Shown here in pieces: positions 6,237-13,835 of a stretch of DNA of 32,236 nucleotides. Every line of letters starts with the position of its first letter. The first letter of the stretch is position 1. Below the pieces are notes generated by a model that made no database searches, was not told the DNA's origin, and saw only the letters and a program-made list of their open reading frames with translations. Source of the stretch: SXMI01 sp964391365 (GTDB taxonomy: Bacteria; Actinomycetota; Acidimicrobiia; Acidimicrobiales; Microtrichaceae); the NCBI GenBank assembly GCA_964391365.1, contig CAYMKW010000025.1:1-32236 (forward strand), in the 5' to 3' direction. Both the position numbers and the translations under genes were made by a program.

Positions 6237-6839
6237 TCAAACGTCCCTGCCCGCGAACGCGACGATCCGCTCGAGTGTGCTCGCCCCCGCTGGAGCCTCG
6301 AACGGCTCCGCGCACAACAGCTCGTTGCGGGGAACCGAGTCGAGCACGAGATGGGCGAACGCCTCGATCTCGAGCAGCAGGTCCTCGGGGAACTCCACCT
6401 CCGCCCCTGTGACCGACGCGACGTCCCAGGTGTGGACGGTGAGGTCGAACGCAACGAACCGCAGGAACGTCCGTACCGTCATCGCGCCGAACGGGAGCGG
6501 CAGCACCCGGTCGAGGGCGCCGGGCGCCTGAGTCGCTTCGCCGAACCGGGTGGCCGCGCTGCCGAACGCACCCAACGGGTCGCCGCCGACGATGTCGGGG
6601 AGCCGGCCGGAGATGTCCTGGAGCGGGGCACCACCGAAGGCGTCGGCGAACATCTCAGCGCCGCCGACGATGTGGTTCAGGAGGTCTCGGAGGGTCCACT
6701 CTGCACACGGCGTCGGGAGCGCCATGGTGGACGCCGTCACCGTGGCGATGGCTGCGCCGAGTCGGGGTACCACTTCCTGGAGCTGGGCGCCGCCGTCGAC
6801 GCCGTCATCGAGCTCGAACCGGAGGTCGGCGGTGCTCAT
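6237..6839 (-). CDS. TIGR03086-type DinB/MDMPI family metal-binding protein
   Basis: The 200-residue protein follows the TIGR03086 pattern: LPTPCAEWTLRDLLNHIVGG with His56, then RTFLRFVAFDLTVHTWDVAS, where H-x-W-D supplies further metal ligands. It ends with a short region containing a FAGRDV-like C-terminus that is common in the family. These are actinobacterial DinB-like four-helix proteins, presumed to bind a divalent metal and act with mycothiol, with substrates mostly unknown. The ATG at 6839 overlaps the stop of the upstream cupin gene (ATGA), so the two are coupled. It is distinct from the DinB-like gene at 2941-3585 and does not look like a recent duplicate. Confidence 0.85.
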   Translation of the reverse strand: MSTADLRFELDDGVDGGAQLQEVVPRLGAAIATVTASTMALPTPCAEWTLRDLLNHIVGGAEMFADAFGGAPLQDISGRLPDIVGGDPLGAFGSAATRFGEATQAPGALDRVLPLPFGAMTVRTFLRFVAFDLTVHTWDVASVTGAEVEFPEDLLLEIEAFAHLVLDSVPRNELLCAEPFEAPAGASTLERIVAFAGRDV

Positions 6840-7228
6840 CGCTCCACCCCGAGCTTCTCGGCCATGTGGTCGACCACGGCGAGGTGGGCGGCATGAGGGC
6901 TGAAGAGGATCACTTCGGCGTCCTCGGTGACCCGCACCGAGTGGTGGGGCGGCCAGTAGAAGAGGTCACCGCCCGACACGACCTCGTCGGGTCCGTCCGC
7001 GTACGACAGCACCAGTCCGCCGCTGATCACGAAGCCCCAGTGCGGGGCGCCACACGTGTCGCGGTCCAGTCCCTCGAGGAGAGGAGCAATGTCGGTGCCC
7101 TCACCGAGCGAGAACCACTCGCCAGCCATTTCACCCAGACCGGGAACCTCGCCGAACCCGCCGACCTGGCGCGCCGTCGCACCTGGCACTGAGAGGACCA
7201 CCGGGATGTCTTCCTTCGCTACTCGCAT
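6836..7228 (-). CDS. Small cupin-domain protein
   Basis: The 130-residue protein has one cupin barrel. APHWGFVISGGLVLSYADGP corresponds to cupin motif 1, and VVSGGDLFYWPPHHSVRVTE to motif 2 with the usual Pro-His-His. Motif 1 normally carries HxH and a Glu. Here only one His is clear, so metal binding may be weakened. An AGGAG ribosome site lies about 6 bases before the ATG at 7228. Its stop overlaps the TIGR03086 gene, so the two form a two-gene operon, divergent from the SARP-STAND regulator. It may be a small-molecule binding partner of that pair. No enzymatic role can be assigned. Confidence 0.75.
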   Translation of the reverse strand: MRVAKEDIPVVLSVPGATARQVGGFGEVPGLGEMAGEWFSLGEGTDIAPLLEGLDRDTCGAPHWGFVISGGLVLSYADGPDEVVSGGDLFYWPPHHSVRVTEDAEVILFSPHAAHLAVVDHMAEKLGVER

Positions 7229-7384
7229 CTCGCTCTCCTGTTGTCGTGTGACCCGCTGTTCAGGCCAACGGGAGCACCCTCCCTCACTGCATCAGCCACC
7301 CTTCGGTCATCTGTCGGTCGGACGGCTGCGGACACGGCACCACGCCGTCCGGCCCCGGGTCCTCGGGTACGGCAGACTCAGGAA

Positions 7385-10366
7385 GTGGAACTGCGGGTGC
7401 TGGGAGCCGTCGAAGCCGTCGGCCCGCGCGGGGTAGTCCCACTTGGCGGGCCACGGCAACGCCTGCTGCTCGCCGCCTTGCTCGCCAACCGCCGACAGGT
7501 CGTCTCGATCGACGCACTGACCGACGTCCTGTGGGGCGAGAACCCACCGCCCACCGCCCGGCCCACGCTGCAGACCTCGATCTCGAAGCTGCGACGTCAA
7601 CTCGATCCGATCACCGGCGTCGAACTGGAAACCAGACCCCCGGGCTACACACTGATCGTCAACCCGGAGGCGGTGGACGCGGACCGGTTCGAGGCGCTGG
7701 TATCGCTCGCTCGCAGGCTCATGCTCGAGCATCCACGCGAGGCGCTGGGGCATCTCGATGAGGGCCTCGGGCTCTGGTTCGGCGATGCGTTCGGTGGCTT
7801 CTCCGACCTTCCGTGGGCGGCGGCTGAGGCCGTCCGACTGGAGGAACTGCGGTGGCAGGCGGTTGAGGACCGAATGGACGTACTCCTTGACCTGGGCGCC
7901 GACAGCACGCTGGTCGGCGAGCTCGACGGTCTGACCCAGACGGAGCCGCTGCGCGAGCGACTGCGCCGCCAACACGTACTCGCCCTCTACCGCTCGGGCC
8001 GTCAGGGCGAGGCGTTGCGGGTTGCGACACAGTTCCGTGCCTTCCTTGCGGAGGAGCTCGGCCTCGACCCGTCCCCCGACTTCGTCGAATTGGAACGCGC
8101 GGTCGCCGTGGGCGACGACATGCGCGGATCGACGGCGCCCCCCGTGGGGCTGGAACGGATGGGGCCGCTCATCGGAACAACCTCGCAGCTCCCAGCAGCC
8201 ACCGTCTCGCTGGTTGGGCGTGACGACGTGGTGGAGGACCTTGTCGAGCTCGTCGGGCAGACGAGATTGGTCACCCTCACCGGACCCGGCGGCGTCGGGA
8301 AGTCGTCGGTCGCACTGGAGGTGGCTCGGCGCAACCACGACCGGTTTCGGGACGGCGTCCGGCTGATCGAACTTGCACCCATCACGACGCCCGAGGACGT
8401 GGCCACCGCTGTGGCGCACGCCGTGGACGCAGAGCGCAGAGCCGGAAGGTCCATCACGGAGTCGATCGCCGAAGTGCTCGCCCCGCTGGAGTTGCTGCTA
8501 TTCGTCGACAACTGCGAGCACGTGATCGAGGAGTCGAGCGATGTCATCGCCCACCTCCTCCGTTGGTGCCCCTCGCTCAGCGTGCTCACCACGAGTCGTG
8601 AACCAACTGGCCTCAGCGGTGAGGTCGTGCGAACGATCGCCCCGCTCGAGGTCCCGAGCGACGTGTCGGCGCCGGCGGCGGCCCTTGCGACGACACCGGC
8701 TGTATCGCTGTTCATCGCCCGGGCGCAGGATGCGACACCGTCGTTCGAGTTCAACCAGAGCAACGCTCACGCCGTCGCAGAGCTGTGTACCGAGCTCGAC
8801 GGCATTCCACTCGCGCTCGAACTTGCGGCAGCACGCATGGGCTCGATGTCGCCGAGGCAGCTTGCCGACCGCCTCCACGAGCGCTTTGCGCTCCTGGCGG
8901 GGGTCCGTGGTCGGGAGACACGTCACAGGAGCCTGCTCGAGGTCGTGCAATGGTCCTATGGGCTCCTGAGCGCCGACGAACAGGACCTACTCGCTCGGCT
9001 GTCCGTGTTCGTGGGCAGTTTCGACCTCGATGCGGTGGAGGCGACCTCCGCCGAGAACCAGAGCGCGACGGGGCAGTCGGCGTCGACACTGGCGAGCCTC
9101 GTGTCGAAGTCGCTGCTCAGCACGGTCCTCCTCGGCGACCAGCTTCGTTACACGCAGCTCGAGACGCTGCGACAGTTCGGTGCCGCCCGTCTCGCCGAGC
9201 GGCCGGATGCCCTGCAGGTCCACCGGGCGCACGTGGCTGTGTTCACCGATCGGGTCCGGCGCGGCGCAACTGAGATCGACGGACCCGACGAGCGTGCGTG
9301 GGCGGCGCTCCTCGAGTCCGACACGGACAACATTCGCTCGGCGTTCAACACTGCGATCGCAGTTGGGAACGGTGAGGCCGCGATCACTCTGGTGACCTCA
9401 GTGGCAGAGCATGGCTTCCGCTCGATTCGCTACGAGGTCGTCGACTGGGCCGAGACGCTCGTCGGGAGCGACCTGGTCGACGACCACCCGGATCTCCCCA
9501 CAGCGCTCGGCGTCGCAGGCTACGGCGCGTTCGTCAGGGGCGAGTTCGACCGAGCAGCGGCGCTGGCCAACCAGGCGGTCGAGCTGCGCGAACGGATCGG
9601 CGCGACACCGTGTGGTCTTCCTGAACGGGTGCTGAGCAACGCCCTCTTCTACATGGGCGAGCACGACGCTGCAGTCGACTGGATGGAGCGGATGGCCGAC
9701 TGCGCCAGATCCCTCGACCGACGCGGCCGCCTGGCACACGCCCTCTACATGCGCTCAGTCGCCGCCACGAGTCTCGGAGACCCCCAATTGGGGGTCTCGC
9801 TCGCTCAGGAATCACTCGACGCTGCAGCCTCGTCCGCGAGTCCCACCGCCCTCGCTCAGGCCACCTATGCAACGGGCTTCGCAGTAGCAGCGGATCAGCC
9901 GGCTCGGGCAGTCGACCTCCTCGATGAGGCCGCAGCCCTTGCCGAGTCCGTGGGCAACCGCTGGATGAGAGCGTTCGCGATGACCGAGGCAACGTGGCTC
10001 CGTGCCAAACGGGGAGACCTGCGCCAGGCACTCGCCGGTTGTCAGGAAGTCGTCACCACGTGGTTCCGCGGCGGCGACTGGGCCAACCAGTGGCTCTCAC
10101 TGCGGCACATCGCAGGGATCCTCGCTCTGCAGCACCACGACGAGGCGGCAGCCATCCTCTCAGGGGCGGTGGACGCGGCCGGGGCGAGGTCAGCACTTCC
10201 ATTCAGCCCAGTAGATGCCGTAGAGCTCGACGAACTGTCGCTCCAGCTCGCCGACCGAGTCGGGACGGCAGCTGTCACCGATGCACGACGACGCGGGGCT
10301 CTCATGCACGACGACGCAGTCATCGCACTGGCGCTGGAGGCAATCGCTTCAACGTTGGGCCGCTGA
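7385..10366 (+). CDS. SARP-type regulator fused to an NB-ARC/STAND ATPase and TPR-like region
   Basis: The 993-residue protein resembles AfsR-type regulators. Residues 1-95 form the OmpR-like winged-helix DNA-binding domain (ELRVLGAVEAVG, PRQRLLLAALLANRRQVVSI, RPTLQTSISKLRRQL, PPGYTL). Residues 96-245 are the bacterial transcriptional activation domain, ending in FLAEELGLDPSPDFVELERA. The STAND ATPase follows, with Walker A GPGGVGKS at 300-307, Walker B LLFVDN at 371-376, a TTSREP sensor and GIPLALELAA. The remaining part is helical and repeat-rich, as in TPR sensors. GTG at 7385 is chosen because the domain begins there. The only longer start is a TTG at 7241, which adds 48 unrelated residues. 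No clear ribosome site is seen, so a leaderless message is possible. It is divergent from the cupin/DinB pair, its likeliest local target. Confidence 0.85.
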   Translation: MELRVLGAVEAVGPRGVVPLGGPRQRLLLAALLANRRQVVSIDALTDVLWGENPPPTARPTLQTSISKLRRQLDPITGVELETRPPGYTLIVNPEAVDADRFEALVSLARRLMLEHPREALGHLDEGLGLWFGDAFGGFSDLPWAAAEAVRLEELRWQAVEDRMDVLLDLGADSTLVGELDGLTQTEPLRERLRRQHVLALYRSGRQGEALRVATQFRAFLAEELGLDPSPDFVELERAVAVGDDMRGSTAPPVGLERMGPLIGTTSQLPAATVSLVGRDDVVEDLVELVGQTRLVTLTGPGGVGKSSVALEVARRNHDRFRDGVRLIELAPITTPEDVATAVAHAVDAERRAGRSITESIAEVLAPLELLLFVDNCEHVIEESSDVIAHLLRWCPSLSVLTTSREPTGLSGEVVRTIAPLEVPSDVSAPAAALATTPAVSLFIARAQDATPSFEFNQSNAHAVAELCTELDGIPLALELAAARMGSMSPRQLADRLHERFALLAGVRGRETRHRSLLEVVQWSYGLLSADEQDLLARLSVFVGSFDLDAVEATSAENQSATGQSASTLASLVSKSLLSTVLLGDQLRYTQLETLRQFGAARLAERPDALQVHRAHVAVFTDRVRRGATEIDGPDERAWAALLESDTDNIRSAFNTAIAVGNGEAAITLVTSVAEHGFRSIRYEVVDWAETLVGSDLVDDHPDLPTALGVAGYGAFVRGEFDRAAALANQAVELRERIGATPCGLPERVLSNALFYMGEHDAAVDWMERMADCARSLDRRGRLAHALYMRSVAATSLGDPQLGVSLAQESLDAAASSASPTALAQATYATGFAVAADQPARAVDLLDEAAALAESVGNRWMRAFAMTEATWLRAKRGDLRQALAGCQEVVTTWFRGGDWANQWLSLRHIAGILALQHHDEAAAILSGAVDAAGARSALPFSPVDAVELDELSLQLADRVGTAAVTDARRRGALMHDDAVIALALEAIASTLGR

Positions 10367-10409
10367 CGGATCGGTCGACCACTTCGCCACCGTCTGGATG
10401 TGAGTCGTC

Positions 10410-10485
10410 TGGAGCCCGAGAGGAGAATCGAACTCCTGACCTGCTCATTACGAGTGAGCTGCTCTGCCGTCTGAGCTACCCGGGC
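10410..10485 (-). tRNA. tRNA-Thr (anticodon CGU)
   Basis: On the minus strand from 10485 to 10410 the sequence folds fully: acceptor GCCCGGG with CTCGGGC (one G-U), TA, D stem GCTC/GAGC, anticodon stem GCTCA/TGAGC with loop CTCGTAA, variable AGGTC, T arm AGGAG-TTCGATT-CTCCT, discriminator T and an encoded CCA. The anticodon is at 10452-10450 and reads ACG, threonine. Its 3' 48 bases are duplicated exactly at 6025-6072 and imperfectly at 372-419, which marks this gene as an integration site. Integration restored the 3' end, so the tRNA stays functional. A TAGTGT-like -10 element lies at 10512-10507 on the same strand. Confidence 0.97.
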
Positions 10486-10539
10486 GGGCACTTTCGTGAC
10501 GGTCGAACACTACCGGCTGCACCGGCCGATCCGCACCCC

Positions 10540-10553
10540 GGCGCCGCAGCGCC
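10540..10553 (-). terminator. Short GC hairpin after holB
   Basis: GGCGC, a 4-base loop and GCGCC lie 11 bases past the holB stop and before tRNA-Thr. There is no T tract, so it may be only a weak terminator or a processing hairpin. Confidence 0.3.
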
Positions 10554-10564
10554 GACCCACGTGG

Positions 10565-11644
10565 TCAGGCCGCGCCACCGAGCGGGGGCAGGTGCACGAG
10601 CAACGACTCGATCTGGAGGCGCTCACGAGGGTTGAACACGAGCGCATCGCAGAGTTCCTGGACCAGGGCTGCGGCACGGACGAAGTCATCAACTGACCCA
10701 TCGGCCCCGACGGCGACCCGGTACCGGTCGGTGATGGCGACCAGACCCGCGCGTAGTTCGTCGGCCCGGACCCGGCGTTCCTCCCGCTGGTGCCGCTCCT
10801 GCATCCGCTTGCGCTCGCCCGGCCGCCGCTCGCCGAGGGTCTGTTCCGCCTCGTCGAGATCGGCCAGCTCGGCGGCATGGCGCTCGTGCAACGGCGCCGC
10901 CACCTCATCGAGGGTTTCGACGAGCTCGTCGGCGACGACCATCGCCGTGTGACCGGTTCCGTCGAGCCGGTCCGGAGCCGAGTACCAGGCATCGCGGCGA
11001 GCGACGACGCGAGGGTCGCCGGCGAGCAATCGTGCCCGGTCCAGGTCGCCGGCGGCGGCGAGCGAGACGACGTCGGCCACCGACGCGTCCACTCCCTCCG
11101 CCACCAGGCGGTCGCGGACAACCCCTGCTGCGACCGGGGGGAACTCCACAACGGTGCAACGGGAGGCAATGGTGACCAGGTCCGGAGTGACCTCGTCGGC
11201 CAGGACGATGAAGACCGTCGACGCCGGAGGCTCCTCGATCGCCTTCAGCAGTGTCGGGCCCGCCTGCGCCACCAAGTGGAAATCGGTGAGCACGAACACC
11301 TGCAGGTCGCCCTCGGGTGGGGCGAGGCCGGATCGATCCACGATCGAGCGGGCCTGATCGACGCTGATGGAGGCACCCTCGCGCTCGTGGACGAACATCG
11401 CCGGGTGGGACTCGGTCGCGGCGAGGCGACGGGCCCGCTCCAGCGCGACGCCCGTACCGTCGTCGGCCGAACGGCCGAGCAGTTCACCGCCGAACGCGCG
11501 TGCGGCGACACGGCTCCCGGCCCCCGGACGTCCGACGAACAGGTAGGCGTGCACCGGCTGCTCGACCGCCGACCGGAGGAACGCCACTGCCGTTTCCTGA
11601 CCGACGACGGCGCCGAACGGGTCGATCGAATCGGCGGCAACCAT
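10565..11644 (-). CDS. holB: DNA polymerase III delta' subunit (clamp loader)
   Basis: The 359-residue protein is a clamp-loader AAA+ subunit. It begins FGAVVGQETAVAFLRSAV and AYLFVGRPGAGSRVAARAF, a Walker A lacking the Lys (GAGSR), as usual for delta', which does not hydrolyse ATP. LLKAIEEPPASTVFIVLAD and TIASRC are the conserved SRC/sensor 1 region. Two features are unusual. The four-cysteine zinc module normally placed between Walker A and about residue 80 is absent. A long charged helix (LHERHAAELADLDEAEQTLG, then KRMQERHQREERRVRADEL) precedes the C-terminal collar domain. The ATG at 11644 overlaps the tmk stop (ATGA), and much longer upstream starts lie inside tmk. It is the last gene of the topA-MFS-tmk-holB unit. 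Confidence 0.9.
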   Translation of the reverse strand: MVAADSIDPFGAVVGQETAVAFLRSAVEQPVHAYLFVGRPGAGSRVAARAFGGELLGRSADDGTGVALERARRLAATESHPAMFVHEREGASISVDQARSIVDRSGLAPPEGDLQVFVLTDFHLVAQAGPTLLKAIEEPPASTVFIVLADEVTPDLVTIASRCTVVEFPPVAAGVVRDRLVAEGVDASVADVVSLAAAGDLDRARLLAGDPRVVARRDAWYSAPDRLDGTGHTAMVVADELVETLDEVAAPLHERHAAELADLDEAEQTLGERRPGERKRMQERHQREERRVRADELRAGLVAITDRYRVAVGADGSVDDFVRAAALVQELCDALVFNPRERLQIESLLVHLPPLGGAA

Positions 11645-12252
11645 CAGATCCCCAGCCGGTCGGCGACCGCGGCGCGAACCGCAGCGGCGACCTCGTCCGC
11701 CGTACCGGACCCGTCGAGCACCACCCACGTGCCGGGATCCGAAGCGGCCTGCTGCAGGTACGACTCGGTGACGCGCCGGTGGAACGCCCCGCCGGCGGCC
11801 TCGATCCGGTCGCTCACGGCGCCACGGCGCTCGGCGGCCACGTCGGCCGGCACGTCGAGGAGCACGACCAGGTCGGGCTGCAGGTCCCGGGCCGCCCATG
11901 CGGCCAGCCTCCGGAGCCAGTCCACGTCGAGTCCACGGCCGTGACCCTGGTAGGCGATGGTCGACGGGGTGTACCGGTCGCAGACCACGTGCCGGCCTGT
12001 GGCGAGCGTGGGTTCGATCACCTCAGCCACGTGCTGCGCCCGATCGGCAGCCATCAGCAGCGCCTCGGCGCGCTCGTCGAGCGGAACCGGATCGTCGGCA
12101 GCGGCGAGGAGCAGGGCACGCAGGCGGGATCCCAGCTCGGTTCCGCCCGGCTGGCGGGTGGCCAGCGCGCCGAGTTCGTCGGCCAGGAGTCCGACCTGCG
12201 TGGACTTCCCGCAGCCCTCGCCACCCTCCAGGACGATGAACCGGCCGGTCAC
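11644..12252 (-). CDS. tmk: Thymidylate (dTMP) kinase
   Basis: The 202-residue protein phosphorylates dTMP to dTDP for DNA synthesis in the cytoplasm. The P-loop is GGEGCGKST at 10-18, TRQPGGTELG is the substrate-binding segment, and CDRYTPSTIAYQGHGRGL is the DRY/DRH motif with the following loop. The LID region near ERRGAVSDRIE is short. The length is normal for a stand-alone Tmk. The ATG at 12252 overlaps the stop of the MFS gene (ATGA), and its own stop overlaps the holB start (ATGA). The tmk-holB pairing is a conserved replication cluster. In many actinobacteria, as I recall, an MFS domain is fused to Tmk in one polypeptide. Here the two are separate but coupled. Confidence 0.95.
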   Translation of the reverse strand: MTGRFIVLEGGEGCGKSTQVGLLADELGALATRQPGGTELGSRLRALLLAAADDPVPLDERAEALLMAADRAQHVAEVIEPTLATGRHVVCDRYTPSTIAYQGHGRGLDVDWLRRLAAWAARDLQPDLVVLLDVPADVAAERRGAVSDRIEAAGGAFHRRVTESYLQQAASDPGTWVVLDGSGTADEVAAAVRAAVADRLGI

Positions 12253-13835
12253 GACGACTCCTCCTGGTCGGCATCATCGTCCGACCCGGCAGGGTCGGTC
12301 TCCGACTCGGCGTCACCCCGGGCGGTCGGGTGGTTCGCCCGCCCCGCCTCGGCCCGTTCGTCGACCCGGCTGATCATGCCGGTCCGATCGGCCACCGCGT
12401 TGCGGAGGCCGCTGCGCAGGCCGAGCTGCATGGACCGGCCGGCCAGCACGCCGGCGCCCATCAGGATGATCGCCGCCAACCACAGGGTCAGCCGCACGCC
12501 GGGGATGGCCAGATCGAATCCGAACACGCCGGCCGTCGGCACCTCGGGTTCCGGGTCGCCGGTGGCGGCGCGGGCGAATCCGTTGAACACCGTGGCGAGG
12601 AACGGTCCCACCAGCAGCGCCAGCAGCACGCAGAGCCTCACGAGCGTCATCATCGTGGCGAAGATCCGACCCCGCAGTTCGTCGTCGGTGTGGGCCTGCA
12701 ACAGCGTGAACCCCAGCACGTAGACCGCACCTGCGCACAGCCCCAGTCCGAACACCCCGATGGCCGCCGGCCAGAACGAGGACATGGACACACCGAAGAA
12801 CATGCTGACCCCCGCACCGACGACCAGCAGCGGGAACGCCCGCTCCTTGTTGATGCGGTTCTGCAGCATCGACAACAGGATCACGCCGGTGGCGACGCCC
12901 AGTCCGAGCGCGGTGATGAACAGCGGGAACGTGTTCGCCTCGCCGATCACGAACCGGGCGAACGTCGGACCGAGCGGGACGAGCATGGCGCCGCCGATCA
13001 GCCCCGTCGCCAACCCCAGGATCACGCCGCGGACGATCGGGTTGACGTAGATGAACTGCCATCCCTCGCGGATCTCATCCCAGGTGCGCCGCAGGTAGGA
13101 CCGCTCCTCCTCGACTGGGTCCCGGTGCTCGTTGGCGGACAGGACGGGCCCGGCGGTGGACGGCATGCCGCGGAACACGAACCGGGACAGGATCAGGGCC
13201 GAGACGAGGAAGCTGACCGCATCGAAGTAGAAGGCCAGGGTCTGGGTGTCACCGAGGTTGCGGCCGAGACCCATGAACGCCAGCACCGACACCGTGGCCA
13301 ACTGGTCGTTGAGCGTCTTGAGGCCGAACTGGACCGGGCCGGCGACGGGCATCGTGGCGTAGGCCGCGACGAGCGACAGCGAGTTCGCAGTCGTGAGCTT
13401 CTCCTCGGGCACGATCGACGGAACCAGTGCCTCCTTCGCCGGCGACCACATCAACGTGAAGAGCTCCAGCACGAAGCTGGCGAGGATCAGACCCGGGACC
13501 GTCTGCACCAGCGGCAGGCACAGGAACACGACGGCCCGGGCCACGTCGGCGACGATCATGATCTTGCGCCGGTCGAACCGGTCGACCAGGACCCCGATGA
13601 ACGGGGCGAGGAACAGGCCCGGAGCCACCCGGGCCGTGGTCACCAGCGCGATGGCGGCTTCGGGCTGGGTCGAGATGCTCGCGGCGAGCGACGTGATGGC
13701 GAAGAAGCCGACCCAGTCGCCCAGGGCCGAGATGACCTGGACGTTGAAGAGCGCGAAGAACCTGCGCGAGCCGAAGACGCGGTCCACCCAGCCGACCGGC
13801 TCCGCCGGAGCCGTTCCGGGGGCGACGTCAGCCAC
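12249..13835 (-). CDS. MFS transporter encoded between topA and tmk
   Basis: The 528-residue protein has about twelve hydrophobic helices and the MFS motif A, GVLVDRFDRRKIMIV, after the second helix. It starts with a short soluble segment (GWVDRVFGSRRFFALFNVQV) and ends with an acidic, Ser-rich tail that looks disordered (ESETDPAGSDDDADQEESS). No substrate can be predicted. The start is a GTG at 13835 that overlaps the end of topA by 8 bases, and a GGAGG ribosome site lies within the last topA codons. Its stop overlaps tmk by 4 bases. The position matches the MFS half of the MFS-Tmk fusion proteins known from Streptomyces relatives, so this may be the unfused arrangement. Confidence 0.85.
   Translation of the reverse strand: MADVAPGTAPAEPVGWVDRVFGSRRFFALFNVQVISALGDWVGFFAITSLAASISTQPEAAIALVTTARVAPGLFLAPFIGVLVDRFDRRKIMIVADVARAVVFLCLPLVQTVPGLILASFVLELFTLMWSPAKEALVPSIVPEEKLTTANSLSLVAAYATMPVAGPVQFGLKTLNDQLATVSVLAFMGLGRNLGDTQTLAFYFDAVSFLVSALILSRFVFRGMPSTAGPVLSANEHRDPVEEERSYLRRTWDEIREGWQFIYVNPIVRGVILGLATGLIGGAMLVPLGPTFARFVIGEANTFPLFITALGLGVATGVILLSMLQNRINKERAFPLLVVGAGVSMFFGVSMSSFWPAAIGVFGLGLCAGAVYVLGFTLLQAHTDDELRGRIFATMMTLVRLCVLLALLVGPFLATVFNGFARAATGDPEPEVPTAGVFGFDLAIPGVRLTLWLAAIILMGAGVLAGRSMQLGLRSGLRNAVADRTGMISRVDERAEAGRANHPTARGDAESETDPAGSDDDADQEESS

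Noticed and set aside
1..10410. An integrase, transposase or insertion sequence in the accessory region
   Set aside because: None was found in any frame. The evidence for mobility rests only on the tRNA-Thr repeats.
9994..10635. A plus-strand frame containing GAREENRTPDLLITSEL across the tRNA
   Set aside because: This peptide is the translation of the antisense strand of tRNA-Thr. Similar hypothetical proteins arise from tRNA sequence.
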